DNA of 64,000 nt, taken from contig NZ_FWXT01000001.1 of NCBI RefSeq assembly GCF_900176535.1, positions 620,001 to 684,000 on the forward strand. The letters run 5' to 3'. Below the pieces are notes generated by a model that made no database searches, had not been told where the DNA came from, and was given only the letters and a program-made list of their open reading frames with translations. Shown here one piece after another: positions 51,685 to 59,907 of this stretch. Origin of the DNA: Pedobacter africanus. GTDB taxonomy: Bacteria; Bacteroidota; Bacteroidia; Sphingobacteriales; Sphingobacteriaceae. How positions within the stretch are numbered: position 1 is the stretch's first letter; every line of letters starts with the position of its first letter. A program made the position numbers and the translations under genes.

Positions 51685-53316
51685 TTATGGTCTGGCAGCA
51701 GGACGGTTTTCGATCATCCCTACAAACTCTTTATTCTGATCAAATTTTCCTAAGCTGAATACCCCTTCACTACCCGGAGAGACATTGAGCACCTTATTTC
51801 TGGAAACGGCTGAAACTGCAGCTCCCTGCTGTGTCAGCTGGTTTATTGCTGCAGCTAGTAATTGTTCTGATGGATCACCAAAGTCATAATCACCAAAATC
51901 CCTATCCAGGCTTACATCAGGTGCCATACCTGTATAATAGCCTCCAGCGTCCTGTGAATTTTTGGTTTCAAACATGGAAAGAAAAACATCATACTTGTTC
52001 TGAATACGTACAGGAAAAAAGCCTATAGGTTTGCCGTAGGTTTGCAAACCTACCAGTTTCACATTCATTTTTGGTTTTAAACTATTGATCACGAGCTCAC
52101 TCGCTGAAGCTGTATTGCCAGAAACAATAAATACAATATTGGTTACCCCGGTTAAATTTCCGCGTTTACTGAACGAGCGGGTATTGCGTGCAACAGAGTA
52201 GTCGATATCTTCATAATAATTCATCATCCGCCCGTTTTTATACTGCACTTTGTCGTTGGCATCTAAATAAGGTTGATTTTTAAGAATGGTGGCTTTATTG
52301 TTCTGCATCATGGAGTTGTAATACTCTTTATACATTACCCCTGTGGCCGTGGCAGGTGCAATCAGGTTTACCAGGCGCTCAGCAGTATTTACATAGCCTC
52401 CTCCATTATACCTTAAATCAACTACCAGATCTGTAACCCCTTTACTTGAAAAATCGGTAAAAACAGCATCCAGTGCTGCAAATGAATTGTCCTCGTTAGA
52501 AAACCGTGCATAGGCCAGGTAGCCTATTTTTTTTGCACCTACCGTAATTACGTTGGTCTTAAGGACCGGGCTGCTTTTATAGGTTTTCTTTGTTAAGGTT
52601 GTTGCAAATGTTTGTCCGTTTGTTTTTACACCTTCAATAGAGATACTGGCCGGATCACCATAGATGGTAGCATTGATCACTCCCCGCTCTACGGTTTCAA
52701 AACTGGCCCTATTGCCAATTGATGTGCTGTTTATTTTGGTGATGTATGCCCCTCTGGTCAGTCCGAATTCATCAGCAGGCGAACCTTTGTCGACCGCGAG
52801 GATAAATAACTTATAGGCTGTAGTACTTACCGCAACAGCACTCACAGAAAATATACCTATATCATTTCCATTTCCTTCCAGGTCAACGTCCGATTGCTCA
52901 TTTGGTAATGCAGCAACAGGGTTTCGTGTGGTAATGTCCTCTATATAGGAGTATTTTGAGGCATTAGGGTTGGAAGTCCTGAATTCATAGGGCTTGCTGG
53001 TTGTAGGGTCTATTTTATACCTGGTGATGGCAAATAATTCGCCATTAAGGTTGCTGCCATATTTTCTGGGTTCAAAATCGTCATAAGATGGCAGCGCATC
53101 GTTCCAGTAATACACTTCTTTTGCGTAAAGGAAGAGCGAATCACTGGTTAGCTGTGTTCTGTCGGTGGTAGGTGTCTGCTTAACGTTTGAGCCCTGTGAA
53201 GGCGGCTCAGGCGCAGGATCTGGCTTAACTTTGGACTTTTTGCAGGCAGCGAAGGCCGCGATAACAAGCATTGCAAAAAGGAATGCAGACTTCCTCTGCC
53301 ACATATTGGTCTTCAT
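51685..53316 (-). CDS. S41 C-terminal-processing-like peptidase, lipoprotein
   Basis: 543 aa. Lipobox FAAC near residue 24, then a Pro-rich linker. N-terminal domain; PDZ-like segment (about 165-235: VDKGSPADEFGLTRGAYITKIN); S41 protease domain with KKIGYLAYARF, DLRYNGGG and SGNTASASELVINSL (catalytic Ser). The expected Lys is in a QTYGKPIG block. Related to tail-specific or tricorn-like peptidases that act in the envelope. Full length. Confidence 0.9.
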   Translation of the reverse strand: MKTNMWQRKSAFLFAMLVIAAFAACKKSKVKPDPAPEPPSQGSNVKQTPTTDRTQLTSDSLFLYAKEVYYWNDALPSYDDFEPRKYGSNLNGELFAITRYKIDPTTSKPYEFRTSNPNASKYSYIEDITTRNPVAALPNEQSDVDLEGNGNDIGIFSVSAVAVSTTAYKLFILAVDKGSPADEFGLTRGAYITKINSTSIGNRASFETVERGVINATIYGDPASISIEGVKTNGQTFATTLTKKTYKSSPVLKTNVITVGAKKIGYLAYARFSNEDNSFAALDAVFTDFSSKGVTDLVVDLRYNGGGYVNTAERLVNLIAPATATGVMYKEYYNSMMQNNKATILKNQPYLDANDKVQYKNGRMMNYYEDIDYSVARNTRSFSKRGNLTGVTNIVFIVSGNTASASELVINSLKPKMNVKLVGLQTYGKPIGFFPVRIQNKYDVFLSMFETKNSQDAGGYYTGMAPDVSLDRDFGDYDFGDPSEQLLAAAINQLTQQGAAVSAVSRNKVLNVSPGSEGVFSLGKFDQNKEFVGMIENRPAARP

Positions 53317-53349
53317 CTTATTTATTTTTATATGTAAATATAAACGGAA

Positions 53350-53958
53350 TTAGTTAACAAACAGATCATCAACCTGTAAATAAGAGACTTTAACATTTGA
53401 AGCGGCCTCCTTTGCAAAATCGGTTTTACCCACCATCAGCATATCTTCTTTTTTAAGCGCATGTTTATCTGCTATAAATTCCAGGGCATTTAATGCCGGG
53501 TCCAGTTCTTCAGTAAAATAAACGGTCAGGTATTTTTCCAATCCGTTCCAGTCTGTTTGTTTGATCTTATTGAGCTGCATTGCAGGATTTCCGCTAACCA
53601 GCAGGAACAGCTGTTTGCGTTCCAGTACAATGCTTTGTAAAGAATTTAAAACTTCGTTAAACATCAATAGTTTAAGCGGCAAACGCACACTATGCAGCAG
53701 CATTTCAAAATTTACGCGATACTTTTCATCTATATTGAACTTTGCCGCAGTTTTATCGAAAACAGCCTCCGCACCTTCCGCAGTAAAGACCTGCTGCATA
53801 TAATGAAGTACGTCAGCAGCATTTAACTGCTCGCCATATTCCATAAATTGCGAGAACAGATAATAGACTTGCAGCAGATAATCCTTTTCGGGATAAATTA
53901 CATTGTCGAGTTCAAAAATAAAGGCTTGTTTTTCTTTAAGGTAGTGCTCCGGAATCAT
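53350..53958 (-). CDS. HAD-fold protein lacking catalytic residues
   Basis: 202 aa, fold of the HAD superfamily, closest to pyrimidine 5'-nucleotidase-type members (FxLDNxIYPEKDYLLQVYYLF). Motif I reads FELDNV: Glu16 replaces the nucleophilic Asp while Asp18 remains. Motif II LLVSGNP has Ser; the motif III Lys is not apparent (ELDPALNA); and motif IV GKTDFAKEAA lacks the usual leading Asp pair. The protein is thus unlikely to be a normal phosphatase and may bind without hydrolysing. It is in a three-gene - strand operon with an ABC ATPase and a stand-alone ATP-grasp-like N-domain. Confidence 0.75.
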   Translation of the reverse strand: MIPEHYLKEKQAFIFELDNVIYPEKDYLLQVYYLFSQFMEYGEQLNAADVLHYMQQVFTAEGAEAVFDKTAAKFNIDEKYRVNFEMLLHSVRLPLKLLMFNEVLNSLQSIVLERKQLFLLVSGNPAMQLNKIKQTDWNGLEKYLTVYFTEELDPALNALEFIADKHALKKEDMLMVGKTDFAKEAASNVKVSYLQVDDLFVN

Positions 53959-53969
53959 GGATGTGCAAT

Positions 53970-54284
53970 TTAGATGACCTGGTTGTCTTCTGGTGTTAAA
54001 ACATGAATGCTAAATTCTTCGAAGAGTACCTTCGATTTGATAACTTCTGCCAGCTCGAAAGCATAAAGTGGCAGAATAGCCTCTACTCCTTCATTAAGGG
54101 AGTGGTTGAGCAAGTTATGGGCAATGATGTCGTCATTTCTTTCTCCCAGGGAAAGAAAGGTATATTTTTCGGAAGGAAAGAGCGGGACCTCGCCATAATC
54201 GGCCAGTACAATGGTATCAGTTGGGTAAGCTGCAAGCAGCTTTAAAGCCTGGACAGATTTTCCGGCGGTAATTAAGATTTTCAT
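53970..54284 (-). CDS. small pre-ATP-grasp-like domain protein
   Basis: 104 aa. The KILITAGKSVQALKLLAAYP start, a DTIVLADYGEVPLFPS strand-loop and ALPLYAFELAEV-like end (EAILPLYAFELAEVI) resemble the N-terminal Rossmann-like 'pre-ATP-grasp' domain of carbamoyl-phosphate-synthase-type ligases, but the ATP-grasp body is absent. I cannot name a function. The start overlaps the ABC ATPase stop (TAATG), and it lies 11 bases before the HAD gene, so translation is coupled. Confidence 0.6.
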   Translation of the reverse strand: MKILITAGKSVQALKLLAAYPTDTIVLADYGEVPLFPSEKYTFLSLGERNDDIIAHNLLNHSLNEGVEAILPLYAFELAEVIKSKVLFEEFSIHVLTPEDNQVI

Positions 54285-54937
54285 TAATATAAAATTAGAC
54301 CATCTTTCATGGTTACCACCCTATCGCTGATCTTGGCCAGGCCTTCATTATGGGTAACAATGACAAAGGTTTGCTTAAAGTTATCGCGAAGGGTAATAAA
54401 AAATTCGTGCAGGGAATTGGCATTGGCAGAGTCGAGGTTACCTGAAGGTTCATCGGCCAAGATAATTGCCGGGTTATTGATGAGCGCCCTTGCTACGGCA
54501 ACACGCTGCTGCTCTCCACCAGAGAGCTGATTGGGTTTATGATCTGCCCTGTCTTTCAGGCCCAGCAAATCAAGCAGTTCCATTGCACGTTGCTCTGCTT
54601 GCTTTTTCCCTGTTTTAGCTATGAAAGCAGGAATACAGATATTTTCCAATGCCGTAAACTCGGGCAGCAGATGATGAAACTGAAAAACGAAACCGATATT
54701 TCGGTTGCGGAAAACACTCAGCAGTTCGCCTGTAAGTCCGTTTACCTTAGTGCCTTTAAGTTCTACTGTACCCTGGTCGGGTTTATCCAATGTACCCAGG
54801 ATGTGCAAAAGGGTGCTTTTCCCCGCTCCTGAGGCACCAATAATACTTACAATTTCTCCCTTTTCAACTTCAAAATCAACACCTTTTAATATGGGCAGAT
54901 TTCCGTAAGCTTTTTTTATACCTGTTGCTTTTAGCAT
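54284..54937 (-). CDS. LolD-type ABC transporter ATPase
   Basis: 217 aa from ATG 54937 (MLKATGIKKAYG); the longer frame is not needed. Walker A GASGAGKST, Q-loop VFQFHHLLPEF, signature LSGGEQQRVA, Walker B ILADEPSGNLD and H-loop VTHN are all present. The sequence is of the MacB/LolD class that moves lipoproteins to the outer membrane or drives mechanotransmission-type exporters. No permease gene is adjacent, so the partner must be elsewhere. Confidence 0.92.
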   Translation of the reverse strand: MLKATGIKKAYGNLPILKGVDFEVEKGEIVSIIGASGAGKSTLLHILGTLDKPDQGTVELKGTKVNGLTGELLSVFRNRNIGFVFQFHHLLPEFTALENICIPAFIAKTGKKQAEQRAMELLDLLGLKDRADHKPNQLSGGEQQRVAVARALINNPAIILADEPSGNLDSANANSLHEFFITLRDNFKQTFVIVTHNEGLAKISDRVVTMKDGLILY

Positions 54938-55022
54938 AAATGCAAACTTACAAAAAACCATCATAAAGCGCTCTGCAGAAATTTCCTTAAATATTAATTT
55001 GGAAATTAAGATTTATCATTTA

Positions 55023-55048
55023 ACTTTGAAATACAAAGTACTTTAAAA
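55023..55048. promoter_or_regulatory. 26-bp operator-like element, copy 1
   Basis: Begins ACTTTGAAATACAAAG and contains the perfect palindrome AAAGTACTTT (55035-55044). It also overlaps a TAnnTTTG box (TAACTTTG, 55021-55028) and lies immediately before the ATG at 55049. It matches copy 2 (56006-56031) in 25 of 26 positions. Likely binding site of the winged-helix regulator encoded between them. Confidence 0.7.
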
Positions 55049-55693
55049 ATGAGCAAGCAGGAAGAACAACTCAATGCACTGAACGACATCAAAAAGCTGA
55101 TGGACCGTTCGTCCCGATTCATTTCGTTAAGCGGACTGTCAGGAGTTTTTGCCGGGGTTACAGCATTGTTAGGTGCCTATCTGGCGCATGTTGAAATAAA
55201 CAACTACATGACTACAAGCGGTCAATACAGTGCATATCCTGTTGGTTCTTCCCTTTTGGACCTGGAGTTTAACCTGCTTAAAATAGGCTTGGGTGTACTG
55301 GTAGTTGCCCTTGCAGGAGGCTTGCTGTTTACATTAAGACAAAGCAAAAAAAGAAACCTTCCTTTTTGGGACAGGACCACTAAAAACCTGCTCATTAACC
55401 TGGCTATTCCTTTGTTTTCGGGAGGACTGTTCATCATTGCATTGCTTCTTGTTCATCCGAACACCTATGGCCTGATTGCCCCATCCTGCCTGGTATTTTA
55501 CGGACTTGCACTCATCAATGCCAGCAAATACACTTACAGCGACATCCGTTATTTAGGGCTTTGTGAAATTATACTGGGCTTAATTGCGATGTTTTATATA
55601 GGTTACGGACTCTATTTCTGGGCTATCGGTTTCGGCATATTGCATATTTTTTATGGCATGCTGATGTACTTTAAATACGAAAGGGCCAGGTAA
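55049..55693 (+). CDS. membrane protein co-encoded with a winged-helix regulator
   Basis: 214 aa with about six membrane helices (near 30-48, 77-97, 110-130, 137-155, 165-185, 188-208). A basic N-terminal amphipathic region (QLNALNDIKKLMDRSS) precedes the first. I do not recognise a named function; it is a conserved Bacteroidota membrane protein often placed before a small transcriptional regulator. Start and stop overlap (TAATG) with the regulator, so they are translationally coupled. Preceded by operator-like copy 1. Confidence 0.78.
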   Translation: MSKQEEQLNALNDIKKLMDRSSRFISLSGLSGVFAGVTALLGAYLAHVEINNYMTTSGQYSAYPVGSSLLDLEFNLLKIGLGVLVVALAGGLLFTLRQSKKRNLPFWDRTTKNLLINLAIPLFSGGLFIIALLLVHPNTYGLIAPSCLVFYGLALINASKYTYSDIRYLGLCEIILGLIAMFYIGYGLYFWAIGFGILHIFYGMLMYFKYERAR

Positions 55694-55989
55694 TGAAAAA
55701 TCCTATAGAGGCACTAAACAAGATATTCGACAGCAGGATCAGGCTGGGTGTAATGTCTGTATTGATTGTTAACGACAGCATCAGCTTTAATGAGCTGAAA
55801 CAATTGCTGGAACTTACTGATGGCAACCTGGCCTCTCATTTAAATACTTTAGAGCAGGCGCAGTACCTGAAAGTATATAAGGCCTTTATCGGTAAAAAAA
55901 CAAATACAACATATAGCATTACAGAACTAGGCAGACATGCCTTTAAAGCGCACCTGGATGCTTTAGAAAAGATGATTAAAGGCGTCTAA
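55693..55989 (+). CDS. winged-helix transcriptional regulator
   Basis: 98 aa, essentially a single winged-helix domain of the ArsR/MarR-like transcriptional-regulator type (HTH_34/DUF related): DSRIRLGVMSVLIVNDSIS, FNELKQLLELTDGNLASHLNTLEQAQYL, and a basic wing GKKTNTTYSITELGR. No ligand domain. It probably represses its own operon through the element at 55023-55048, and the genes after 56006-56031 through the second copy. Confidence 0.9.
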   Translation: MKNPIEALNKIFDSRIRLGVMSVLIVNDSISFNELKQLLELTDGNLASHLNTLEQAQYLKVYKAFIGKKTNTTYSITELGRHAFKAHLDALEKMIKGV

Positions 55990-56005
55990 TTTTTTTTTCA
56001 CTATC

Positions 56006-56031
56006 ACTTTGAAATACAAAGCACTTTAAAA
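56006..56031. promoter_or_regulatory. 26-bp operator-like element, copy 2
   Basis: Same sequence as copy 1 except that T becomes C within the palindrome (AAAGCACTTT). It lies 9 bases before the 39-aa gene at 56041 and 16 bases after the regulator stop. Confidence 0.7.
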
Positions 56032-56040
56032 TAAATAAAA

Positions 56041-56160
56041 ATGGAAACAAATTCAGTTCAACAAATGACAACCATAGTAAAACCTTGGCAAGCAGGTATC
56101 ATGCTGGTTAACCTGCCTATTGCCTATTTATACTTTTATTTAGTAACAAAACTAGCCTAA
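56041..56160 (+). CDS. 39-aa single-span membrane peptide
   Basis: A short ORF with an ATG after an A-rich leader, encoding 39 residues: a polar N-terminus (METNSVQQMTTIVKPWQAG) and one hydrophobic helix (IMLVNLPIAYLYFYLV) ending TKLA. It lies between the regulator and DUF4173 genes, 10 bases before the latter, in the right phase and spacing for an operon. No family recognised. A small membrane protein or a leader peptide is possible. Confidence 0.55.
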   Translation: METNSVQQMTTIVKPWQAGIMLVNLPIAYLYFYLVTKLA

Positions 56161-56170
56161 ATACAATACC

Positions 56171-57781
56171 ATGAAACCAAAAATAAATTTACAGCTAACG
56201 GCAACCCTGGCGGGTGGCTTGCTGTTCAACTATCTCTTCTGGATGGAAAAACAGGCCATCAATCTCCTGATCTATGCCATCTTTATACTGATCATCCTCT
56301 TACTGGACAAAGAAAAGGGCAAGAACACAAAAAGCTACTTAGCAGGTGCCGGTTTACTGCTGGCCTCCCTGTTGGTCGTTTTCAATAAATCAGCCCTTAG
56401 TGTGATTACCTGGTACATCAGCCTGGCAATTATGATTGGTATTACGCATTTCCAATTGCTCAGAAGCATTTTTACAATTCTCCTGGCGGCAGCTTTACAA
56501 TTTGTAACAGCTCCAGTAAATCTGGCCAGAAAAATACTGGGTGCACGCTTTAGCGGGATATTTTTTAAACCTGTACTTAGATCTTTTAAATACGTTATCA
56601 TCCCCCTGATTGCCATTACTTTTTTCATGATCCTTTACAGCGCCGCCAATAATATATTTGCCGGCTACGTTGAGCACTTTTTTTCGGGCATAAGCACCTT
56701 TATTAATAACATACTCAACTTTCTATTTGCCGATTTAAGCTTACCACGCTTTCTGCACATTATTTTAGGAATTGTGCTTGCTGCTGCAATTTTTATCAGT
56801 TTAAAAGACCTTGAACTGGAAAAAGCAGAAGCCGGCTGCCACGAACAACTTGTACGCGAACGAAGGAATAAGAAAAACAGCTCTGTGCTATATGAACTCT
56901 TTGCCGTTTTTGCTGGCAGTTTGCTGAAACGTAACACCGCGCTGAAAACCGAGAACATCATTGGTATCATCTCTTTTTCGGCCTTAAACCTTTTGATACT
57001 TGCATTAAACATAATTGACCTTAGCACGTTATGGTTTGGAGGCACAGCGGGTACAAACTATAGTGAGGCATTGCATGATGGGGCTGAAGCATTGATCTTT
57101 AGCATCATCATGGCCATGTTGGTTATTGTTTATTTTTTTAGCGGGAACCTGAATTTCTACCCCAAAAACAAGGCACTTCGTTTACTGGCGTATGTATGGA
57201 TTTTTCAGAACGCCTTCCTGGTTGCTTCTGTACTGCTCAGGGACCTGCATTACATCCATGCGCTGGGTTTAACCTATAAACGCATTGGCGTAATGGTTTT
57301 CCTGTTGCTTTGTATCATTGGCCTGATTACGGTATACATTAAGGTATCCAGGCAAAAATCCTTTTTTTATCTCTGCAAAATAAACGGCTTTGCCTGGTAC
57401 GTCCTGCTGCTGGTTTTTAGTTTTGTGAACTGGGACGTATTTATTGTGTCTTACAATATCAACCATAAGGAATCGATCCGGCCCGATTTTGATCACTTAA
57501 CCGGTTTTTCAGATAAAACCCTGCCCTTATTGTACGAGAATAGAGCATTGCTTAGCAAATACCTGGACAAATCGGTCTATGCTACCCGGCTGGAATACGA
57601 TCGGCAAACACAACGCAATCAATATGTAAAAATAAGTGATGAAGAACAACGGCTGGCTTTTGAAAACGGTTTAAAACAAAGGATCAACAGGTTCAAAGAA
57701 GAATACAACCGCACGAGTTGGCTTTCCTGGAATTACCGAGATTGGCAAACTCAACAATACCTTTTTAAAAAGCAGTTATAA
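56171..57781 (+). CDS. DUF4173-type polytopic membrane protein
   Basis: 536 aa with about 11-12 membrane helices covering residues ~10-420, and a cytoplasmic or periplasmic C-terminal ~110 residues containing NWDVFIVSYNINH and a region of repeated charged residues (PLLYENRALLSKYLDK). This matches the DUF4173 (formerly DUF4153-like) family of Bacteroidota and Firmicutes, unknown function. It follows the 39-aa peptide gene and the second operator copy. Confidence 0.82.
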   Translation: MKPKINLQLTATLAGGLLFNYLFWMEKQAINLLIYAIFILIILLLDKEKGKNTKSYLAGAGLLLASLLVVFNKSALSVITWYISLAIMIGITHFQLLRSIFTILLAAALQFVTAPVNLARKILGARFSGIFFKPVLRSFKYVIIPLIAITFFMILYSAANNIFAGYVEHFFSGISTFINNILNFLFADLSLPRFLHIILGIVLAAAIFISLKDLELEKAEAGCHEQLVRERRNKKNSSVLYELFAVFAGSLLKRNTALKTENIIGIISFSALNLLILALNIIDLSTLWFGGTAGTNYSEALHDGAEALIFSIIMAMLVIVYFFSGNLNFYPKNKALRLLAYVWIFQNAFLVASVLLRDLHYIHALGLTYKRIGVMVFLLLCIIGLITVYIKVSRQKSFFYLCKINGFAWYVLLLVFSFVNWDVFIVSYNINHKESIRPDFDHLTGFSDKTLPLLYENRALLSKYLDKSVYATRLEYDRQTQRNQYVKISDEEQRLAFENGLKQRINRFKEEYNRTSWLSWNYRDWQTQQYLFKKQL

Positions 57782-57794
57782 CCCCTAAGCACTT

Positions 57795-58556
57795 ATGGCT
57801 ATGCACAATTCATTGTATTGGATAAATTATTTCAACAATAACCTTAAAAACCAAAGGATCGACTGGAGTATTCAACCTGTTTTGTCTGTCTCAGAAAAAC
57901 AAAACATCCTAAAATCTTTACAGGCCTGGCAACTGGGCGAAACATCGGAAGGTACCAGCCTTGTAAAAGCTGCCACCAAACATGCAAAACAACTTAACGA
58001 CCCCAATTATACCAATGCCATTAAACTCTTTATTAAAGAAGAGCAAAAACATGGAAACAACCTGGGGCGTTACATCGACCTTATTGGAGAGCAGAGAATT
58101 AAAAAAGACTGGGGTGACAGTCTGTTCAGAAAAATAAGGGGTTTAAATACCAATATGGAATTCTGGACCATAGCTGTTATTACCGTTGAAAGCGCTGCAC
58201 AGCTATTCTACCAATGTTTAAAAGATGCAACCAGTTGTCGTTTGTTAAAACAAATCTGTACAGACATACTGATTGATGAGGCAGCACACATTACTTTTCA
58301 GATTGAACGGCTAAGCCTGATCTATCAACATAGAAATCCGCTATGGAGAACTGCAACTTATTACTTTTACACCGTTTTCTATTTTTCAACAGCGTTTACG
58401 GTTTGGATAGCACATAAACGGTTGTTTAAAGCCGGCCGGCTTGATTTTAAGCTTTACTGGAAGAAGATGAAATTAAAATTCAAAAAGACCATAAAAAAGC
58501 TAAAACCCGATCAGGAAAATATAAAGGTCGAAAATACCTGCGGTCATTTGCTATAA
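57795..58556 (+). CDS. ferritin-like diiron-type protein
   Basis: 253 aa, helical. Residues suitable for a diiron site: EEQKHG (~76-80), a Glu in TVESAAQLF (~128), and DEAAHITFQ (~165-173). These give ExxH pairs spaced as in ferritin-like/rubrerythrin-like oxidases. A hydrophobic stretch (TATYYFYTVFYFSTAFTVWI) after the core may be membrane-associated, and the C-terminus is Lys-rich. Not a classical ferritin; the substrate is unknown. It follows the DUF4173 gene by 13 bases in the same direction. Confidence 0.65.
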   Translation: MAMHNSLYWINYFNNNLKNQRIDWSIQPVLSVSEKQNILKSLQAWQLGETSEGTSLVKAATKHAKQLNDPNYTNAIKLFIKEEQKHGNNLGRYIDLIGEQRIKKDWGDSLFRKIRGLNTNMEFWTIAVITVESAAQLFYQCLKDATSCRLLKQICTDILIDEAAHITFQIERLSLIYQHRNPLWRTATYYFYTVFYFSTAFTVWIAHKRLFKAGRLDFKLYWKKMKLKFKKTIKKLKPDQENIKVENTCGHLL

Positions 58557-58578
58557 AGCTTTGGAAATTGTAGCTTTG
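58547..58578 (+). promoter_or_regulatory. promoter of sucC
   Basis: TTTG (58547-58550), 20 bases, then TAGCTTTG (58571-58578), matching the phylum consensus. It overlaps the end of the upstream gene and lies 18 bases before the ATG, giving a very short leader. Confidence 0.75.
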
Positions 58579-58596
58579 GACAAATTTTTCAGCATA

Positions 58597-59787
58597 ATGA
58601 ATATCCACGAATATCAAGGTAAAGAAATTCTTAAAAGTTTTGGTGTAGCCGTACAAGAAGGCATTGTAGCCGAAACGGTTGAGCAGGCTGTTGAAGCTGC
58701 TAAAAAAATGAAAACCGACTACAATTCTGACTGGGTTGTAATTAAGGCTCAGATCCACGCTGGTGGACGCGGCAAAGGTGGTGGTGTAAAGCTGGCTAAA
58801 AACCTTGATGAGGTTAAGGAAAGAGCTACTGCCATTTTAGGTATGCAGCTGGTAACCCCTCAAACTGGTCCTGAAGGTAAGAAGGTACATAAGGTTCTGG
58901 TTGCCCAGGATGTTTATTACCCGGGTGCATCTGAAACCAAAGAGTTTTACATGAGTGTTTTACTGGATCGTGCAAAAGGAAGAAATATCATCATGTATTC
59001 TACTGAAGGTGGTATGGACATCGAAGAAGTTGCGGAACACACTCCTCATTTGATCTTCAAAGAAGAGATTGACCCTAAAGTTGGTCTGCAAGGATTTCAG
59101 GCACGTAAAATTGCTTTTAACTTAGGTTTAAGCGGTGCAGCTTTTAAAGAGATGGTGAAATTTGTTTCTGCCCTTTATAAAGCTTACGACAGCACAGATT
59201 CATCTATGTTTGAGATCAATCCTGTGTTAAAAACTTCTGATGATAAAATCATCGCTGTTGATGCTAAGGTTGATTTAGACGAAAACGCATTGTTCCGTCA
59301 TCCTGACTATGCAGCCATGCGCGATAAACTGGAAGAAGATCCAACTGATGTAGAAGCAAGCGAATCAAACCTGAACTATGTTAAACTTGACGGTAACGTA
59401 GGTTGTATGGTTAACGGTGCCGGTTTAGCTATGGCTACTATGGACATCATTAAAATTGCCGGTGGTGAACCTGCAAACTTCCTTGACGTTGGTGGTACGG
59501 CAAATGCACAAACTGTAAAAGCTGGCTTTAATATCATCCTTAAAGATCCTAACGTAAAAGCAATCCTGATCAATATTTTTGGTGGTATTGTACGTTGTGA
59601 CCGCGTTGCACAAGGTGTAATTGATGCTTACAATGAAATTGGTGATGTACCGGTTCCGATCATTTGCCGTTTACAAGGCACAAATGCCGAAGAAGCTAAA
59701 AAATTAATCGACGAATCAGGGTTAAAAGTTTATTCAGCGATTGCTTTGAAAGAAGCATCTGACCTTGTTACAAAGGTTCTGGCTTAA
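58597..59787 (+). CDS. sucC: succinate-CoA ligase (ADP-forming) beta subunit
   Basis: 396 aa from ATG 58597 (MNIHEYQGKEILKSFGV, the family start; the earlier TTG frame is excluded because it overlaps the promoter). ATP-grasp domain (about 1-240) with HAGGRGKGGGVKLAK; CoA-ligase domain with the GCMVNGAGLAMATMD, GGTANAQTV and NIFGGIVRCD signatures. Completes the TCA cycle with the alpha subunit SucD, whose gene is not in the window. Followed by a strong terminator. Confidence 0.97.
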   Translation: MNIHEYQGKEILKSFGVAVQEGIVAETVEQAVEAAKKMKTDYNSDWVVIKAQIHAGGRGKGGGVKLAKNLDEVKERATAILGMQLVTPQTGPEGKKVHKVLVAQDVYYPGASETKEFYMSVLLDRAKGRNIIMYSTEGGMDIEEVAEHTPHLIFKEEIDPKVGLQGFQARKIAFNLGLSGAAFKEMVKFVSALYKAYDSTDSSMFEINPVLKTSDDKIIAVDAKVDLDENALFRHPDYAAMRDKLEEDPTDVEASESNLNYVKLDGNVGCMVNGAGLAMATMDIIKIAGGEPANFLDVGGTANAQTVKAGFNIILKDPNVKAILINIFGGIVRCDRVAQGVIDAYNEIGDVPVPIICRLQGTNAEEAKKLIDESGLKVYSAIALKEASDLVTKVLA

Positions 59788-59807
59788 TTAAGACTTACTT
59801 TCTATAT

Positions 59808-59841
59808 AAAAGCGCCCTGGTTAGCCAGGGCGCTTTTTTTT
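59808..59841 (+). terminator. terminator after sucC
   Basis: GC-rich arms GCGCCCTGG / CCAGGGCGC with TTAG loop and a run of eight Ts; about 20 bases after the sucC stop. Confidence 0.92.
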
Positions 59842-59875
59842 ATGTGATTATTTTTTGATACAAAATTAAAAAATA

Positions 59876-59907
59876 AGAGGCCTGTATCCATCCAGATGCA
59901 GGCCTCT
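59876..59907. repeat. inverted repeat in the sucC-asnS gap
   Basis: Arms AGAGGCCTG and CAGGCCTCT with a 14-base interior that pairs in part. No T-run. It lies about 35 bases after the sucC terminator; possibly a second terminator for the opposite strand or a leftover repeat. Confidence 0.5.
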
